Shown here: piece by piece, positions 26,159-35,551 of the stretch | Layout: the number at the start of each line of letters is the position of its first letter | Position numbering within the stretch: position 1 is the first letter of the stretch | Source of the DNA: Thermogemmatispora aurantia | Lineage (GTDB): Bacteria > Chloroflexota > Ktedonobacteria > Ktedonobacterales > Ktedonobacteraceae | Assembly (NCBI RefSeq): GCF_008974285.1 | Contig: NZ_BKZV01000008.1 | Location: 1-64,000, forward strand | Direction: 5' to 3' | Length of the DNA: 64,000 nt | Translations under genes and position numbers: made by a program | The notes under the pieces: generated by a model | The model's database searches: none | Seen by the model: only the letters and a program-made list of their open reading frames with translations | Told to the model about the DNA's origin: nothing

Positions 26159-27178
26159 CTAGGCGGAGGCTGGCAAACCGATATTCAACTTCCCGGCCAG
26201 ATACTGCTGAACCGCTGCCTCCACGCGGGTGCGTACATCCTGGGGCACCCAGTCGCCCCACTGTCCCAGATGCTGCACTTGCTCCTTGAAGCCGAATTGA
26301 TAGGTTGTATTCCCCTTCAGCTGACCCTCCTTAAAGAGCTTGGCGATCTGCAGATAAAGGCCCGGCACCTCCTGCACGCCGCTCGTCACAATCGTATTGG
26401 GGGCCAGTGAATAGGCATCCGTCGACCAGCCCGCGATCACCTTCACGCCCTTTTGCTGAGCCAGCTTAATGGCCGGCCCATCAAAGGCATTGCCCATAAT
26501 CGTGAGGACGTCCACGCCACGATCAAGCTGAGCCTGTGTCACCTGCTGACCCTTGACCACGTCATCGTAAGAGCCAACAAAGGCCACACTGACGCTGGCC
26601 TGCGGGTTAACCGCAGCCACGCCCTTCTTAAAGGTGTCGATATCAGCGGTCACCTGGGGCGCATCGACTGCGGCCACAATGCCAATCTTATTGTTCTTTG
26701 TCACCAGACCGGCGGCCATGCCAGTAAAATAGCCCAGCTCGCCATAGCGGAATTCCGTTCCGCTCAAATTAGGCAGCGACCCTGTGCCATTGATAATCAC
26801 AAAATGCGTATTGGGGAACTCCGGAGCCACAGCCTTCACCGAGTCAGCGTACTCGAAGCCGTGGGCGAAGATCAGATTATAGCCCTGGCGCGCGTACTGA
26901 CGCAGCACGTTCGCCTGTTCTGCCTGCGAGACGTTCTCCGAATAGGCGAACGACCAGCCCAGCTGCTCCTTGATCAGCTGCACTCCTTTGAGCGCATCCT
27001 CATTCCAGCTGTGATCATTGACCGGGCCGCTGGTGACCATCGCCACCCGGATTGGCTGCGAACCGCCAGAGCTTCCCGAAGAAGAGGAAGTTCCCTGATT
27101 GCCACAGGCGCTGAGCAGAAGCAAGAAGAGGAGAAATAAAGGTATCCCGAAGAGCCGAAGCCGAGAGCCTTTCAGCAT
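26159..27178 (-). CDS. BMP-family nucleoside-binding lipoprotein
   Basis: This 339-residue protein has a lipoprotein signal peptide: positively charged MLKGSRLRLFG, a hydrophobic stretch, and lipobox LLSACG. A Ser/Gly linker leads to the BMP (basic membrane protein/PnrA) fold with TSGPVNDHSWNEDALKG, FAHGFEYADSV, ITNGTG-like IINGTG, and VIAGWSTDAY. BMP proteins are the extracellular receptors of nucleoside ABC transporters, and the two downstream permease genes are of the same type, so purine/pyrimidine nucleoside uptake is likely. The ATG at 27178 gives a normal signal peptide; the longer frame to 27262 does not. It lies about 116 bases after the TIM-barrel isomerase gene. Confidence 0.93.
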   Translation of the reverse strand: MLKGSRLRLFGIPLFLLFLLLLSACGNQGTSSSSGSSGGSQPIRVAMVTSGPVNDHSWNEDALKGVQLIKEQLGWSFAYSENVSQAEQANVLRQYARQGYNLIFAHGFEYADSVKAVAPEFPNTHFVIINGTGSLPNLSGTEFRYGELGYFTGMAAGLVTKNNKIGIVAAVDAPQVTADIDTFKKGVAAVNPQASVSVAFVGSYDDVVKGQQVTQAQLDRGVDVLTIMGNAFDGPAIKLAQQKGVKVIAGWSTDAYSLAPNTIVTSGVQEVPGLYLQIAKLFKEGQLKGNTTYQFGFKEQVQHLGQWGDWVPQDVRTRVEAAVQQYLAGKLNIGLPASA

Positions 27179-27294
27179 AGCCAGCCAACCTTTCGCTCCA
27201 TGAGCTGGAGCCAGCGACTTCTGACAGGACGAACCGAACGGAACGGAATGCACGGACAACAACAGCAGGCGAGAGCGCGCGATGACCGTGCCAG

Positions 27295-28146
27295 CTAGCG
27301 CCGCTCAGCGTCAGAATCAGGATCGGGGAAGGGGAAAATAGCGCGGATGGCTGCCAATACCTCCGCGGTTGAACGGTGCCCCGGCACACACTCGAAACCG
27401 ATCTGGCCATCATAGCCAAGAGCGAGCATCTCACGGTAGATCCTGGCAATATTGATCTCCCCCGTCCCTGGGGCACCACGCTCGGGAACATCGGCGATGT
27501 GGATCGCGCCGACGAGATCAATCGTCGCTCGCAGGTTATTGATCAGGTTCCCTTCGTTGATCTGCTGGTGGAAAAGGTCAAAAACCAGCCTCAGCCGGGG
27601 TGAATTGAGACGCTGGACCAGACGAGCAGCGTCGAGGACGCTGCGCAGCAAATAGCCATGCACGTGCAGCTTGCTGAGCGGCTCAATCAAGAGCGTCACC
27701 TCCAGTCCTGAGCTATCGACCAGTTCCACCAGGCGCCAGAGTCCTTCCTCTAACGCCTGCCAGCGCTCAGCCACGCTCAAGGGCCGAGCCGGAGGCACCA
27801 CCTGCCCCCCAGGACCGACCTCATCGCTCTGAACAAAGAGGGCCCGAATGCCGCAACGCGCAGCCATCTCCAGCGATTCGCGGAACTGGTCGAGGACGCG
27901 GTCATGGTCGGCAGCGTTGCTTAGTGAGCCGCGTCGCGAGCCGAAGACCGAGTTGATAAAGATCCCGTGGTCGGCAGCCACCTGGGCCAGATGGTCAATA
28001 TCCTTGTCAATCCAGTCCCAGAAATCAACACCAGCAAAACCCGCACGCGCCGCCTCTTTGAGGCGCTCCTCAACCGGTAACTCATGCCAGAGAAACTGAT
28101 ACTGCGGCGCATCCGCTATCGCTTCGATCATGGCAATGTACTGCAT
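27295..28146 (-). CDS. Hydroxypyruvate-isomerase-like TIM barrel protein
   Basis: This 283-residue AP-endonuclease-2/xylose-isomerase-like TIM barrel carries metal-ligand candidates Glu in LLIEPLSK, Asp-His in VFDLFHQQ, His in IHIADVPERG and Glu in IGFECVPG, the pattern of hydroxypyruvate isomerase and related sugar epimerases. HIADVPGR-type sequence near residue 225 is typical for Hyi. I chose the ATG at 28146 after GAGAGGATG. Transcription probably starts at the -10 box inside the palindrome at 28197-28217. It leads the operon with the BMP transporter, divergent from the hydrolase operon, so its substrate may come from the same catabolic route. Confidence 0.88.
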   Translation of the reverse strand: MQYIAMIEAIADAPQYQFLWHELPVEERLKEAARAGFAGVDFWDWIDKDIDHLAQVAADHGIFINSVFGSRRGSLSNAADHDRVLDQFRESLEMAARCGIRALFVQSDEVGPGGQVVPPARPLSVAERWQALEEGLWRLVELVDSSGLEVTLLIEPLSKLHVHGYLLRSVLDAARLVQRLNSPRLRLVFDLFHQQINEGNLINNLRATIDLVGAIHIADVPERGAPGTGEINIARIYREMLALGYDGQIGFECVPGHRSTAEVLAAIRAIFPFPDPDSDAERR

Positions 28147-28196
28147 CGTGCCATCCTCTCGCTGGCGTCCCTTGCTTGCGCCGGGCCTCCATTGAT

Positions 28197-28217
28197 GTGG
28201 TATAGTGATTATACCAC
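28197..28217 (-). promoter_or_regulatory. 21-bp palindrome with -10 box (leftward promoter)
   Basis: GTGGTATA, five bases, then TATACCAC form a perfect dyad. Read on the minus strand it contains TATAAT (28208-28213), about 60 bases before the ATG at 28146. Its whole sequence is the exact reverse complement of the copy at 28288-28308. A regulator bound here would block RNA polymerase. Confidence 0.8.
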
Positions 28218-28287
28218 TTCTGGCAGCGATCAACCCGGTCCTCGACTGAGGAGGACAGAGGTGGGCGCTCTCTTTGCCGCTGCCAAT

Positions 28288-28308
28288 GTGGTATAATCAC
28301 TATACCAC
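28288..28308 (+). promoter_or_regulatory. 21-bp palindrome with -10 box (rightward promoter)
   Basis: This is the same dyad as at 28197-28217, in the opposite orientation, with TATAAT at 28292-28297 for the plus-strand hydrolase operon. Centres of the two sites are 91 bases apart. No strong -35 box accompanies either -10, so an activator or a weak promoter is possible. The dyad resembles GntR-family sites. Confidence 0.8.
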
Positions 28309-28526
28309 TTTTTGCGGAACCCGTCAAGCCTCTCGCCGTTCCCGTGGTCGAGGTGGCCTTGGGAGAGAAGGAAGCAGAGCGGCTTGTCGTAGCGCAAGGT
28401 CGGTCTGTGCCAGCCGCTTGCTCTGGCCTGCCCAACTGATCAGATCAGCTTGGGGAGCGGCCCGGCCTCGGACAGGTGGAGCTGGCGCAGCGCAGTAACA
28501 AGCAATCAGGAAAGAGAGGGAGCGAG

Positions 28527-29171
28527 ATGAACTTCCAGATCGACCCTCGCGAAACTGCCCTGCTCGTCATTGATGTCCAAAACGCCTTCTGTCATCCGCA
28601 GGGAACGCTGGGTCTCAGTGGGGTTGACACCAGACCGCTGGCGGCCATTATCCCCCACATTCGCCGTCTGGTGGAAATGTGCAAAGCCTGTGGCATCCCC
28701 GACATCTGGACCATCCAGCATCACTTCGCCGAGGATCACACACGGGCGCTGCATCGTATCACTCCGCACACCCAGAAGCGGGCCCGCATCGCCTGTCAGC
28801 CTGGCACCTGGGATGCCGAGATCGTTGCCGAACTGCAGCCCCTCATCGACGAGCGCAGCCATCTCATCGAAAAGCACAAATTCAGCGCCTTTTACGGCAC
28901 GCGGCTAGAGGTCCTCCTGCGTATCCTTGGGCGGCGGCTGCTGCTCATCACTGGCACCACCACCAACGCCTGCATTGACACCACTGTCCGCGAGGCTTAC
29001 ATGCGCGACTACGACATCGTCGTTGTCCGCGAATGCATCGGAGGCATTGATCCGGCCTGGCATGACATGGCTCTCGCTGTCTGGGAACGCTACATTGGTG
29101 CCGTTGTCTCGTTGGAGGAGCTCTTGCCTGCCCTGGCGCAAGTTGCCCCCCAGGTCGAGCACAAGGGCTGA
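28527..29171 (+). CDS. Isochorismatase-family cysteine hydrolase
   Basis: This 214-residue protein has the isochorismatase-like fold. The Asp-Lys-Cys triad is visible: Asp in LLVIDVQNAF, Lys in EKHKFSAF and Cys in TTTNACIDTT, the last being the nucleophile, with a cis-peptide region before it. Amidases of this group include ureidoacrylate hydrolase, N-carbamoylsarcosine amidase, nicotinamidase and biuret hydrolase. Neighbouring genes encode a hydantoinase-like and a TrzN-like enzyme, so a carbamoyl-amide or cyclic-amide degradation step is likely. The ATG at 28527 follows GAGAGGGAG. It leads the plus-strand operon controlled at 28288. Confidence 0.93.
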   Translation: MNFQIDPRETALLVIDVQNAFCHPQGTLGLSGVDTRPLAAIIPHIRRLVEMCKACGIPDIWTIQHHFAEDHTRALHRITPHTQKRARIACQPGTWDAEIVAELQPLIDERSHLIEKHKFSAFYGTRLEVLLRILGRRLLLITGTTTNACIDTTVREAYMRDYDIVVVRECIGGIDPAWHDMALAVWERYIGAVVSLEELLPALAQVAPQVEHKG

Positions 29172-29268
29172 GCCATAGCGAAGGTTGGCCCATCCGCGCG
29201 TGATTCACCAGGACGAGGTCGATAAGTTCATCAAGAGCATAGACGAGAAGAGAGGAGAGTGCACTATC

Positions 29269-30624
29269 ATGGCAAAAGCGGACCTGGTCGTTAAGAATTG
29301 TCACATCGTCACGCCCACCACCACCTTCCGCGGCTGGCTCGCTGTGCGCGACGGCAAAATCAGCGCCCTCGGTGACGACGACAGCCCGCCAGTGGCTCAA
29401 GAGACCATCGACGGGCGCGGTCACTATTTACTCCCCGGGCGAGTCGAGCCCCACATTCATCTTGGCGTGCACTATCCTTTTGATCAAGACGTCGAGCAGA
29501 CCAGTGCCGCCGCCATCGCCGGGGGAACTACCGTCATGATGCCGCACAACCGGGCCAAGGCCTCCTATCTAGAGGTCTACCCGCGCTGGGAGCGTAGCAT
29601 CGCCGAGCACTCCTACTGCGACGTGGTCATTCACCTGCAGATCCAGAACCGGCAGCACATCGACGAAATCCCTCTCTATCACGAGCGCTTTGGCGTCCTC
29701 TGCTACAAGCTCCATCTCGACTACCGTGCGCCTGCGGTGGCCGAGCTAGACATCGAGCCACTGGATGATGGCGATGCCTATCTCACCATGAAGCAATGCG
29801 CGCCCTTCAATGGGCTAGTGGCTCTTCACTGCGAAGATGTCGAAATCGTGCGCTACACCTTGCCAGCCATCCAGGCCACCGGGCGCAGAGACCTGCAAGC
29901 CTGGAGCGATGGGAGGCCTGCCTTCTGCGAAGTGGCCGACATCCACACGATGGCCTACCTCAGCGAACTCACCGGCTGCCGCATCGTCGTCCTGCACCTC
30001 AGCACCGCCGACGGAGTAGATGCCGCGGCCCGCTGGACCAAGGTCCCGCCCGTGCTCGAAACCCTCGTCCAGTTTCTGACAGTCTTCCCCGAGGAGGCTG
30101 GCGCGCGCATCGGAGCCATCGGCAAAATGAATCCGCCCCTGCGCGACCGCGCCAACGGTGAGCGCCTCTGGGAAGCCATTCGCCGTGGAGCCATTGCCAC
30201 CGTTGGCACCGACCACATCGCCTGCGAAAAGCACGAAACCGATGACCTCTGGAGCGTTACCGCTGGCATGCCTGGCATTGAAGTCGCCCTCCCGCTCCTC
30301 CTCTCCGAAGGCGTTCACAAAGGCCGTATCACCCTGCAGCAACTCGTCCAAGTCGCGGCCCTCAATCCTGCCCGCCTCTACCACATTGACGACCGCAAAG
30401 GCTCCATCGCCATTGGCAAAGACGCCGACCTCGTCCTCGTCGACATGGAAGCCGAGCGTATCGTCAGTCCCGAGACCACCTTCTCCAAGCTCAAGACGCC
30501 AGCCAACGGCATGACAGTCAAAGGCTGGCCGGTGCTTACCATCAAGGGGGGCCAACTTGTCTATCGCGAGGGCCAACTGCTCGTCAAGCCGGGCATCGGG
30601 CGCGTCCTGCGCTCCTATCCCTAA
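29269..30624 (+). CDS. Dihydropyrimidinase/hydantoinase-like amidohydrolase
   Basis: This 451-residue member of the cyclic amidohydrolase group (dihydropyrimidinase, D-hydantoinase, allantoinase, dihydroorotase) has metal ligands in VEPHIHLG, a candidate carboxylated lysine in CYKLHLDY, histidines in ALHCEDVE and VLHLSTADG, and Asp in GTDHIACEKH. KMNPPLR matches the substrate loop of the family. It opens cyclic amide rings such as hydantoin or dihydrouracil. The ATG at 29269 follows GAGGAG; an earlier in-frame start at 29185 lacks a ribosome site. It lies between the isochorismatase-like and TrzN-like genes. Confidence 0.92.
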   Translation: MAKADLVVKNCHIVTPTTTFRGWLAVRDGKISALGDDDSPPVAQETIDGRGHYLLPGRVEPHIHLGVHYPFDQDVEQTSAAAIAGGTTVMMPHNRAKASYLEVYPRWERSIAEHSYCDVVIHLQIQNRQHIDEIPLYHERFGVLCYKLHLDYRAPAVAELDIEPLDDGDAYLTMKQCAPFNGLVALHCEDVEIVRYTLPAIQATGRRDLQAWSDGRPAFCEVADIHTMAYLSELTGCRIVVLHLSTADGVDAAARWTKVPPVLETLVQFLTVFPEEAGARIGAIGKMNPPLRDRANGERLWEAIRRGAIATVGTDHIACEKHETDDLWSVTAGMPGIEVALPLLLSEGVHKGRITLQQLVQVAALNPARLYHIDDRKGSIAIGKDADLVLVDMEAERIVSPETTFSKLKTPANGMTVKGWPVLTIKGGQLVYREGQLLVKPGIGRVLRSYP

Positions 30625-30731
30625 GCGAGGAGAGGGCTGCCGGCCAGACCGGGCGGCAGCCCAACGGTAGCAGTCTGCCGTCTCGTCAGCTGATCAAACC
30701 AGAGAGCCAGAAAACAGCGAGGAACGAAGCG

Positions 30732-32165
30732 ATGACACGCATCCTCATCGATAACGTTGACTATCTTCTGACCGTTGATCAACATGACAGTGTCCTGGAG
30801 CACGCCTCGGTCGTCATCGAAGACACGCGCATTGCCGCCGTAGGCCGGGCCGACGACATCGCCGCCCGTTACCGAGGTAGCCACTTCGACCGCATCATCG
30901 ATGGGCGACGCACCCTGCTCATGCCCGGTCTCATTGAAGCCCATGTCCATCTCTCTGAGCAGCTCAGTCGCGGCCTCTTTCCTGATAGCCTCACCACGCG
31001 GCCCTGGGTCTTCAACTGGGCCAAGCCCTTCTACGCTGCCGTCGACGAAGAGGCTGAGCACTGGAGTGTCCTCTTAGCCTGTCTCGAAATGATCAAGACC
31101 GGCACCACCTGTTTCCTGGACATGGGTTCCCAGAACGACGCCGGTATCACCGTCCGGGCGGCGGCCCAGGCTGGCATGCGCGGCATCACGGGCCGCCACG
31201 CCGCCGACGTCAAACCGGAGGTCATCCCACCCTACTGGACCCCTGAGATGGTCGCCCATCACTTCTTCCGCGACGCCGACGAAGCCCTGGCCGCCCTCGA
31301 AGCCTGTGTCAAGCGCTGGCACGGCTATGCCGACGGACGCATCCGTTGCTGGGTCAACATCGAAGGCAAAGAGCCATGCAGTCCCGAGCTGCACCGTGGC
31401 GCCCGCCAGCTAGCCGAGCGGCTCGGCGTCGGCACCACCTATCATATTGCCTCCTCCATCGAAGAAGCGCGTGTCAGCGAGCAGAAATATGGTCTCTGGC
31501 CGGTCGAGCGCCTGGAGCGCATTGGCGCCTTGGGGCCGAATCTCGTCCTGGCCCATGTCGTGGCCATCAAAGACCACGAGATTGACCTTCTGGCTCAGCG
31601 GGGCACCAAAGTCGCCTTCTGTCCCGGTACCTCACTCAAGATTGCCAAGGGGGCCACACGTATTGGCAAATATCCCGAAATGCTGGCAGCCGGCATCACT
31701 GTCGCCCTTGGCTGCGACGGCGTTTCCGCCGCTGGCGCCCTTGACATGACACGCCAGCTCTACCTGGCGGCGGGCCTCTTCAAAGACGCGCGCATGGACG
31801 CTGCTATGATCCCGGCTCGACAGGCCATTCGCATGGCCACCATCGAAGGCGCGCGCGCCCTCCTCTGGGAGGATGAAATCGGCTCTGTCGAAGTTGGCAA
31901 GCGAGCTGATCTCATCTTCTTCGACCTCAACCAGGTCGAATGGGTGCCTTGCAATGATCCCGTGCAGACCCTGGTCTACGCCGCCACCGGCAGCAGCGTC
32001 AAGCACAGCATGATCAACGGCACCCTGGTCATGGAGAATCGCCGCGTCCTTACCCTGAACGAGGGCGAAGTCATCGAACAAGCGCGACGACTCACAGAGC
32101 GAGTCGTCGCGCGTTCGGGCCTCAAACGCAGTCAGATTCCCATTACCACCAGCCTCTACGACTGA
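30732..32165 (+). CDS. TrzN/guanine-deaminase-like amidohydrolase
   Basis: This 477-residue amidohydrolase of the chlorohydrolase/SsnA/deaminase branch has metal ligands at EAHVHLSEQ, a mid-protein pair, [11 protein letters not shown] and the final Asp in [10 protein letters not shown]. The N- and C-terminal beta-sandwich parts are typical, ending with [19 protein letters not shown]. Related enzymes deaminate or dechlorinate purines, 5'-thioadenosine and triazines. The usual HxE near the second metal site reads YHIASS here, which differs from classical guanine deaminases, so the reaction is uncertain. The gene ends 10 bases inside the convergent ABC ATPase gene. Confidence 0.9.
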   Translation: MTRILIDNVDYLLTVDQHDSVLEHASVVIEDTRIAAVGRADDIAARYRGSHFDRIIDGRRTLLMPGLIEAHVHLSEQLSRGLFPDSLTTRPWVFNWAKPFYAAVDEEAEHWSVLLACLEMIKTGTTCFLDMGSQNDAGITVRAAAQAGMRGITGRHAADVKPEVIPPYWTPEMVAHHFFRDADEALAALEACVKRWHGYADGRIRCWVNIEGKEPCSPELHRGARQLAERLGVGTTYHIASSIEEARVSEQKYGLWPVERLERIGALGPNLVLAHVVAIKDHEIDLLAQRGTKVAFCPGTSLKIAKGATRIGKYPEMLAAGITVALGCDGVSAAGALDMTRQLYLAAGLFKDARMDAAMIPARQAIRMATIEGARALLWEDEIGSVEVGKRADLIFFDLNQVEWVPCNDPVQTLVYAATGSSVKHSMINGTLVMENRRVLTLNEGEVIEQARRLTERVVARSGLKRSQIPITTSLYD

Positions 32166-33334
32166 GAAGAGGGGCTGGCACCACTTGAGGGGGGAGTCAG
32201 AGAAGAAGTGCCGAGGCCAGCGCCGTCTGTTGCCGTCGACTCTGCTGCCCCAGTGCTGCTTGCGGTCTTCAGGCGTGCGCTGACCACCGGCTCCCCGTCG
32301 CCATCGCCATAGAGGAAACAATGGGCCCAGTGGCCGTTGCCCAGCTGAGTGCGACGTGGGAAACGCTGACGGCAGACTTCCATCGCATGAGGACAGCGCG
32401 GATGGAAGCGGCAACCGCTGGGCGGATTGATCAGACTGGGGATCTCGCCGCGCGCCGGCAGCTGTAGCTTCTGGCCAGCCATCATGCGATCAGGATCAGG
32501 GGCCGCGGACAGCAGCAGCTGGGTGTAGGGGTGTTTCGGGCGCTGCGTTACCTCCTCACTTGGGCCTCCTTCCACCATCTGCCCGGCGTACATCACCAGC
32601 GTCTCCTCTGCGAAGTAGCGAGCGCTGGCGATATCGTGCGTAATATAGAGTAATGCGAGCTGTTCCTCATCCTTGAGGCGTAGGAGCAGATTCAGGATAT
32701 CGAGGCGGATAGAGACATCCAGCATCGAGACCGGCTCATCGGCCAGCAAGACCTCCGGGCGCACGGCCAGGGCGCGGGCGATAGCGATACGCTGACGCTG
32801 ACCACCGCTGAGCTGGTAAGGATATTTCTCGATAAACTGCTCGGCGGGCGTCAAGCTCACGCGGCGTAGCAGGGCCAGAATCTGCTCGGTCTCCTCCTGG
32901 CGGTTATGAGCGTGGCCATGCACTCGCAAGGGGCGACTGAGGTGATAGCGGACACTATGGATTGGATTCAAAGAAGCGAAGGGGTCCTGAAAAATCAACT
33001 GTACATGGCGCCGATAAGCGCGCAGGGCCTGGCCACGCGCCTTGAGATTGACTGGCTGGCCGTGGAAGCGAATGACCCCCGAGGTCGGGTCATAGAGGCG
33101 GGCCAACATGCGGGCCACCGTTGTCTTACCACTGCCGCTCTCACCTACCACTGCCGTGGCGCGCCCGGGGTAGAGGGCCAGCGAAGCATCTTCCACGGCG
33201 TGGACAGCGCGCGGAGGTCCGAAGAGGCGAACTGTGCGCAGCGGAAAATCCTTGCGCAAATGCTCCGCTTCCAGCACGGGTTCCAATACCTTCTCTGGAG
33301 TCTGTTGCACCGTCAGCTGCTCGGAAACGCTCAT
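32156..33334 (-). CDS. Oligopeptide/dipeptide ABC transporter ATPase (OppF/DppF-like)
   Basis: This 392-residue ATPase has Walker [10 protein letters not shown], signature LSGGQRQR, Walker [13 protein letters not shown] and the switch His in YITHDI. The C-terminal Cys-rich motif [10 protein letters not shown] is typical of Opp/Dpp ATPases. A Ser/Thr/Ala-rich tail of about 45 residues follows, longer than usual. It pairs with the ATPase encoded just upstream (ATGA overlap of 4 bases) to energise uptake of peptides or similar solutes. It is the last gene of the dppBCDF-like operon and overlaps the convergent TrzN-like gene by 10 bases. Confidence 0.95.
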   Translation of the reverse strand: MSVSEQLTVQQTPEKVLEPVLEAEHLRKDFPLRTVRLFGPPRAVHAVEDASLALYPGRATAVVGESGSGKTTVARMLARLYDPTSGVIRFHGQPVNLKARGQALRAYRRHVQLIFQDPFASLNPIHSVRYHLSRPLRVHGHAHNRQEETEQILALLRRVSLTPAEQFIEKYPYQLSGGQRQRIAIARALAVRPEVLLADEPVSMLDVSIRLDILNLLLRLKDEEQLALLYITHDIASARYFAEETLVMYAGQMVEGGPSEEVTQRPKHPYTQLLLSAAPDPDRMMAGQKLQLPARGEIPSLINPPSGCRFHPRCPHAMEVCRQRFPRRTQLGNGHWAHCFLYGDGDGEPVVSARLKTASSTGAAESTATDGAGLGTSSLTPPSSGASPSSQS

Positions 33335-34548
33335 ACGATTGCACTCCCTTCAGCCAGAGCCTCGTAGCGTGCCGCGAACTCGGCGCTGCTCGGCGGCCCT
33401 TCTGGACGTTGATGGGCATCATAGAGATGGCAAGCCACCAGTTGACGTGGTGTCTCAGCAGTCGAGGGCAGCAACTGGGGCTCAAGCCGCTGGCAAGGCT
33501 GCCAGGCAAAGGGGCAGCGAGGATGGAAAGCACACCCGGCGGGGACGGAACGCAGGTCGGGAGGAGAGCCAGGAATCCCGGCCATGCGGCGAATAGGGCC
33601 GTGCAACTTGGGGAAGGAATTCAGCAGACCGTAGCTGTATGGATGGCGCGGGTGAGCGTAGAACTCCCGACTGCTGGCCTTCTCCACCATCTTGCCAGCA
33701 TACATTACCGCAATCGTATCGGCCAGTTCCAGCAGCAGCGACAGATCGTGTGTAATAAAGATCAGCGCCGTGGAGAACTCGCGGCAGAGCGAGCTGATCA
33801 GATCGAGAATCTCGCGCTGGACCACGACATCGAGGGCCGTCGTCGGCTCATCCATAATGATCAACTCTGGCGTCAGAGCCAGAGCGATGGCGATCACCGC
33901 GCGCTGGCGCATACCGCCGCTCAGCTCGTGGGGATAGCTGCGGAGACGATCGGGAGCGATACCAACCAGCTTCAGAAGCTCGGCAGCGTGCTCTTTGCGC
34001 TGCGCGGCGCTCATTTCTGGGCAGTGCGTTTTCAGCACATCCATAATCTGAGTGCCGATCGTCATCACCGGATTGAGAGCATTCATAGCGCTCTGGAAGA
34101 CAATGGCCATCTCATTCCAACGGAAGGCCCGCAGCTGAGCTGGCGAGAGCCGCAGCACATCGATGGTCTCCGGTGAAGGGAGAGACGAAGCTGCTGCAGT
34201 CCCGTTGTGAGACGACTGACCGGTGCTCAGATCGCTGACTGCCACAATGTGAGAGGTTGCTTCGCGCTTGCCAGGCTTGCGTGGGTGATAGAGCACCTGG
34301 CCGCCAGTGATATAGGCCGGTGGACGCAAGAGGCGTGAGATCGCGTAAGCGAGAGTCGACTTGCCGCAGCCACTCTCGCCCGCCAACCCCAGAATCTCGC
34401 CCCGCCGCAGCTCGAAGCTCACCTCTTTGACCGCGTGCACGATGCCGTTGACCGCGTAGTAGTCAACGCTCAGATCGCGGACCTCCAGAAGGACGTCATT
34501 GCTCTGATTGTTGGGGGTATGGAGAGACTGGTTGTCCGTCATAGGCAT
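33331..34548 (-). CDS. Oligopeptide/dipeptide ABC transporter ATPase (OppD/DppD-like)
   Basis: This 405-residue ATPase has Walker [10 protein letters not shown], signature LSGGMRQR, Walker [13 protein letters not shown], switch His in FITHDLS, and the C-terminal Opp/Dpp motif [10 protein letters not shown]. An insertion of about 55 residues lies between Walker A and the Q-loop (around residues 80-135, including a Ser/Thr-rich stretch), longer than in most homologues. The ATG overlaps the stop of the permease gene (TAATG), showing translational coupling. It partners the OppF-like ATPase downstream. Confidence 0.95.
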   Translation of the reverse strand: MPMTDNQSLHTPNNQSNDVLLEVRDLSVDYYAVNGIVHAVKEVSFELRRGEILGLAGESGCGKSTLAYAISRLLRPPAYITGGQVLYHPRKPGKREATSHIVAVSDLSTGQSSHNGTAAASSLPSPETIDVLRLSPAQLRAFRWNEMAIVFQSAMNALNPVMTIGTQIMDVLKTHCPEMSAAQRKEHAAELLKLVGIAPDRLRSYPHELSGGMRQRAVIAIALALTPELIIMDEPTTALDVVVQREILDLISSLCREFSTALIFITHDLSLLLELADTIAVMYAGKMVEKASSREFYAHPRHPYSYGLLNSFPKLHGPIRRMAGIPGSPPDLRSVPAGCAFHPRCPFAWQPCQRLEPQLLPSTAETPRQLVACHLYDAHQRPEGPPSSAEFAARYEALAEGSAIV

Positions 34549-35546
34549 TACGTTACCGCCTTCTCTTTGAGTTCCTTCGGCACATGCTCGCTGATCTCGC
34601 TGCGTAGACGCGGATCGGCAATCTCATCGATACCGAAGTTAATCAGCGCCAGGGCGGCACCAAGCAAGGCGATGCAGCAGCCTGGGGGAGCGAACCACCA
34701 CCAGAGGCCAGAGAAGATCGAATCGGACTGCTGAGCCCAATAGAGCATACTTCCCCAGCTTACGGTATTGATATCACCCAGACCCAGGAATTCCAGTGCC
34801 GTCCAGGCCAACAGCACAAAAATCACTGTGCTCACAAAAGCCGCCGCCACAATGCCGATCTCGTTGGGGAAAATTTCGAAGAAAATGATGCGCCACACAC
34901 TTTCACCGCTGGCCCGCGCCGCGGTCACAAACTCCCGGCTGCGCATCGAGAGCGTCTGTGCTCGCAGCAACCGGGCGTTGAACGACCAGTTGGTGAGGAT
35001 AATCACCAGGGCGATCGTCAACGGCCCCTTGGGGAAGTAGCCGACCGCCACAATGGCCAGTGGGAGCGCAGGGATCACCAGGAAGACGTTGGTCACCAGC
35101 GAGAGAATCTCGTCGATGATCCCGCCGAGGTAACCGCTCACCAGGCCGACCACGACCGAGACCAGTGTCACCAGGAGGCCGGTCAGGAAACCCCAGAACA
35201 CACTGCTGCGCGTGCCGTAGAGCAGCTGCGAGAAGATGTCCTGACCCGTGGCCGTCGTGCCCAGCCAGTGGGCTGCCGAGGGCGGCGTTTCCGAGAGCCT
35301 GGAGGTCGCGGTGGGATCATAAGGGGCCAGCAGTGGCCCGAAGATGGCCACCAACAAGAAGAAGGCGACAATGCTGCTGCCAATCGCCACCTTGCGATTG
35401 CTCGTCAAAACCCGCCAGACGAGCCGGAGGTTCTCACCCAGGCGGGCCAGCCGCGAATCCCTGCGTGGAAACTTTTTTGGAAACGTTGACGGGATCGTTT
35501 CCGGCTCCAGAGTAGCTACGTGCTTAAGATCCTTACCCAGGCTCAT
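34548..35546 (-). CDS. Peptide ABC transporter permease (DppC/OppC-like)
   Basis: This 332-residue inner-membrane permease has a polar N-terminus of about 45 residues, then an OppC-type N-terminal segment (FGPLLAPYDPTA, HWLGTTATGQDIFSQLLYG) and five or six transmembrane helices. The cytoplasmic EAA-type loop RAQTLSMRSREFVTAARASGES contacts the ATPases. It follows the DppB-like permease gene by 5 bases and overlaps the ATPase gene. Substrate class is peptides by family; related transporters also carry nickel or sugars. Confidence 0.95.
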   Translation of the reverse strand: MSLGKDLKHVATLEPETIPSTFPKKFPRRDSRLARLGENLRLVWRVLTSNRKVAIGSSIVAFFLLVAIFGPLLAPYDPTATSRLSETPPSAAHWLGTTATGQDIFSQLLYGTRSSVFWGFLTGLLVTLVSVVVGLVSGYLGGIIDEILSLVTNVFLVIPALPLAIVAVGYFPKGPLTIALVIILTNWSFNARLLRAQTLSMRSREFVTAARASGESVWRIIFFEIFPNEIGIVAAAFVSTVIFVLLAWTALEFLGLGDINTVSWGSMLYWAQQSDSIFSGLWWWFAPPGCCIALLGAALALINFGIDEIADPRLRSEISEHVPKELKEKAVT

Positions 35547-35551
35547 GGTTG

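Larger units (their letters stand above)
28147..28526. other. Divergent regulatory region
   Basis: These 380 bases separate two divergent operons and hold no gene. Apart from the two palindromes I see no further motif. The stretch from 28309 to 28526 would be a leader of about 220 bases for the rightward operon. Confidence 0.6.
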
